Origin: Liolophura sinensis
Lineage: Eukaryota > Mollusca > Polyplacophora > Chitonida > Chitonidae
DNA: 64,000 bases
Direction: 5' to 3'
Assembly (NCBI RefSeq): GCF_032854445.1
Contig: NC_088299.1
Location: 16,175,608 to 16,239,607, forward strand
Of the stretch, positions 63,920 through 64,000 are shown one piece after another; the first letter of the stretch is position 1, and every line of letters begins with the position of its first letter. The position numbers and the translations under genes were made by a program. Under the pieces are notes generated by a model that saw only the letters and a list, made by a program, of their open reading frames with translations, did no database searches and was not told the origin of the DNA.

Positions 63920-64000
63920 TATTTATTTATTTGAATGTGTTTTACGCTGTACCCACGTAAATGATTGCAGTCACTCCACGACCTTCTGCAAGTTGTCGGC
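63920..64000 (-). mobile_element. SINE-1 fragment cut by the window edge
   Basis: (ttta)n, 'gtgttttacgctgtaccca', 'cacgaccttctgcaagttg'; it continues past the window. Confidence 0.8.

Overview
The window is a piece of an invertebrate animal nuclear genome. It has multi-exon genes with GT-AG introns, tRNA-derived SINEs, a decayed LINE, Penelope-like reverse transcriptase relics and very many mini- and microsatellites. The commonest SINE (called SINE-1 here) has a sequence style I associate with molluscs and other lophotrochozoans, so a marine mollusc or relative is the best guess. Nothing in the window fixes the species.

Three protein genes are clear. (1) On the minus strand, one giant exon (9424 to 3964) encodes a secreted mucin-like protein: a signal peptide followed by about 1,800 residues of Ser/Thr/Pro 7-residue repeats in about 1 kb higher-order blocks. 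A good splice donor at its end shows the gene continues. (2) On the minus strand, 48561 to 33609, a complete 10-exon concentrative nucleoside transporter (SLC28/CNT family, 608 codons) can be joined exon by exon with matching phases. (3) On the plus strand, 59304 to 63310, a complete 3-exon SLC10 (sodium/bile-acid-cotransporter family) gene has an N-terminal ectodomain. Two weaker two-exon candidates lie on the minus strand at 20.6-21.1 kb and 53.8-55.6 kb. A small, possibly frameshifted ORF lies at 18.9 kb behind a TATA box.

Layout. 0-3.5 kb: no gene seen. 3.6-9.5 kb: mucin exon. 9.5-18 kb: SINEs, microsatellites and a reverse transcriptase relic. 18-19.2 kb: nested diverged repeats, TATA box and small ORF. 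19-23 kb: sparse, with a two-exon candidate. 23.4-25.9 kb: a 60-bp minisatellite of about 41 copies. 28.0-32.2 kb: a decayed partial copy of the SLC10 locus, split by a 5'-truncated I/Nimb-like LINE. 32.2-33.6 kb: two minisatellites running up to the CNT 3' end. 33.6-48.6 kb: CNT gene, with arrays or SINEs in most introns. 49-51 kb: two more arrays. 51-52.5 kb: a long hairpin flanked by diverged repeats. 53-58.7 kb: reverse transcriptase relics and SINEs. 59.3-63.3 kb: the intact SLC10 gene.

The most unusual feature is that tandem arrays in the CNT gene repeatedly grow out of its splice junctions. The exon 2 3' end with its donor is amplified about 10 times (61-bp unit). The exon 4 donor is repeated 4 times (20-bp unit) and its acceptor 4 times (39-48 bp apart). 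The exon 6 acceptor joins a 45-bp array, and the exon 7 branch-site region is duplicated. The locus therefore carries ladders of candidate splice sites. The SLC10 gene and its broken copy bracket the CNT gene. A second SINE family (SINE-2) appears to share its 3' tail with the LINE, as expected if the LINE machinery mobilised it.
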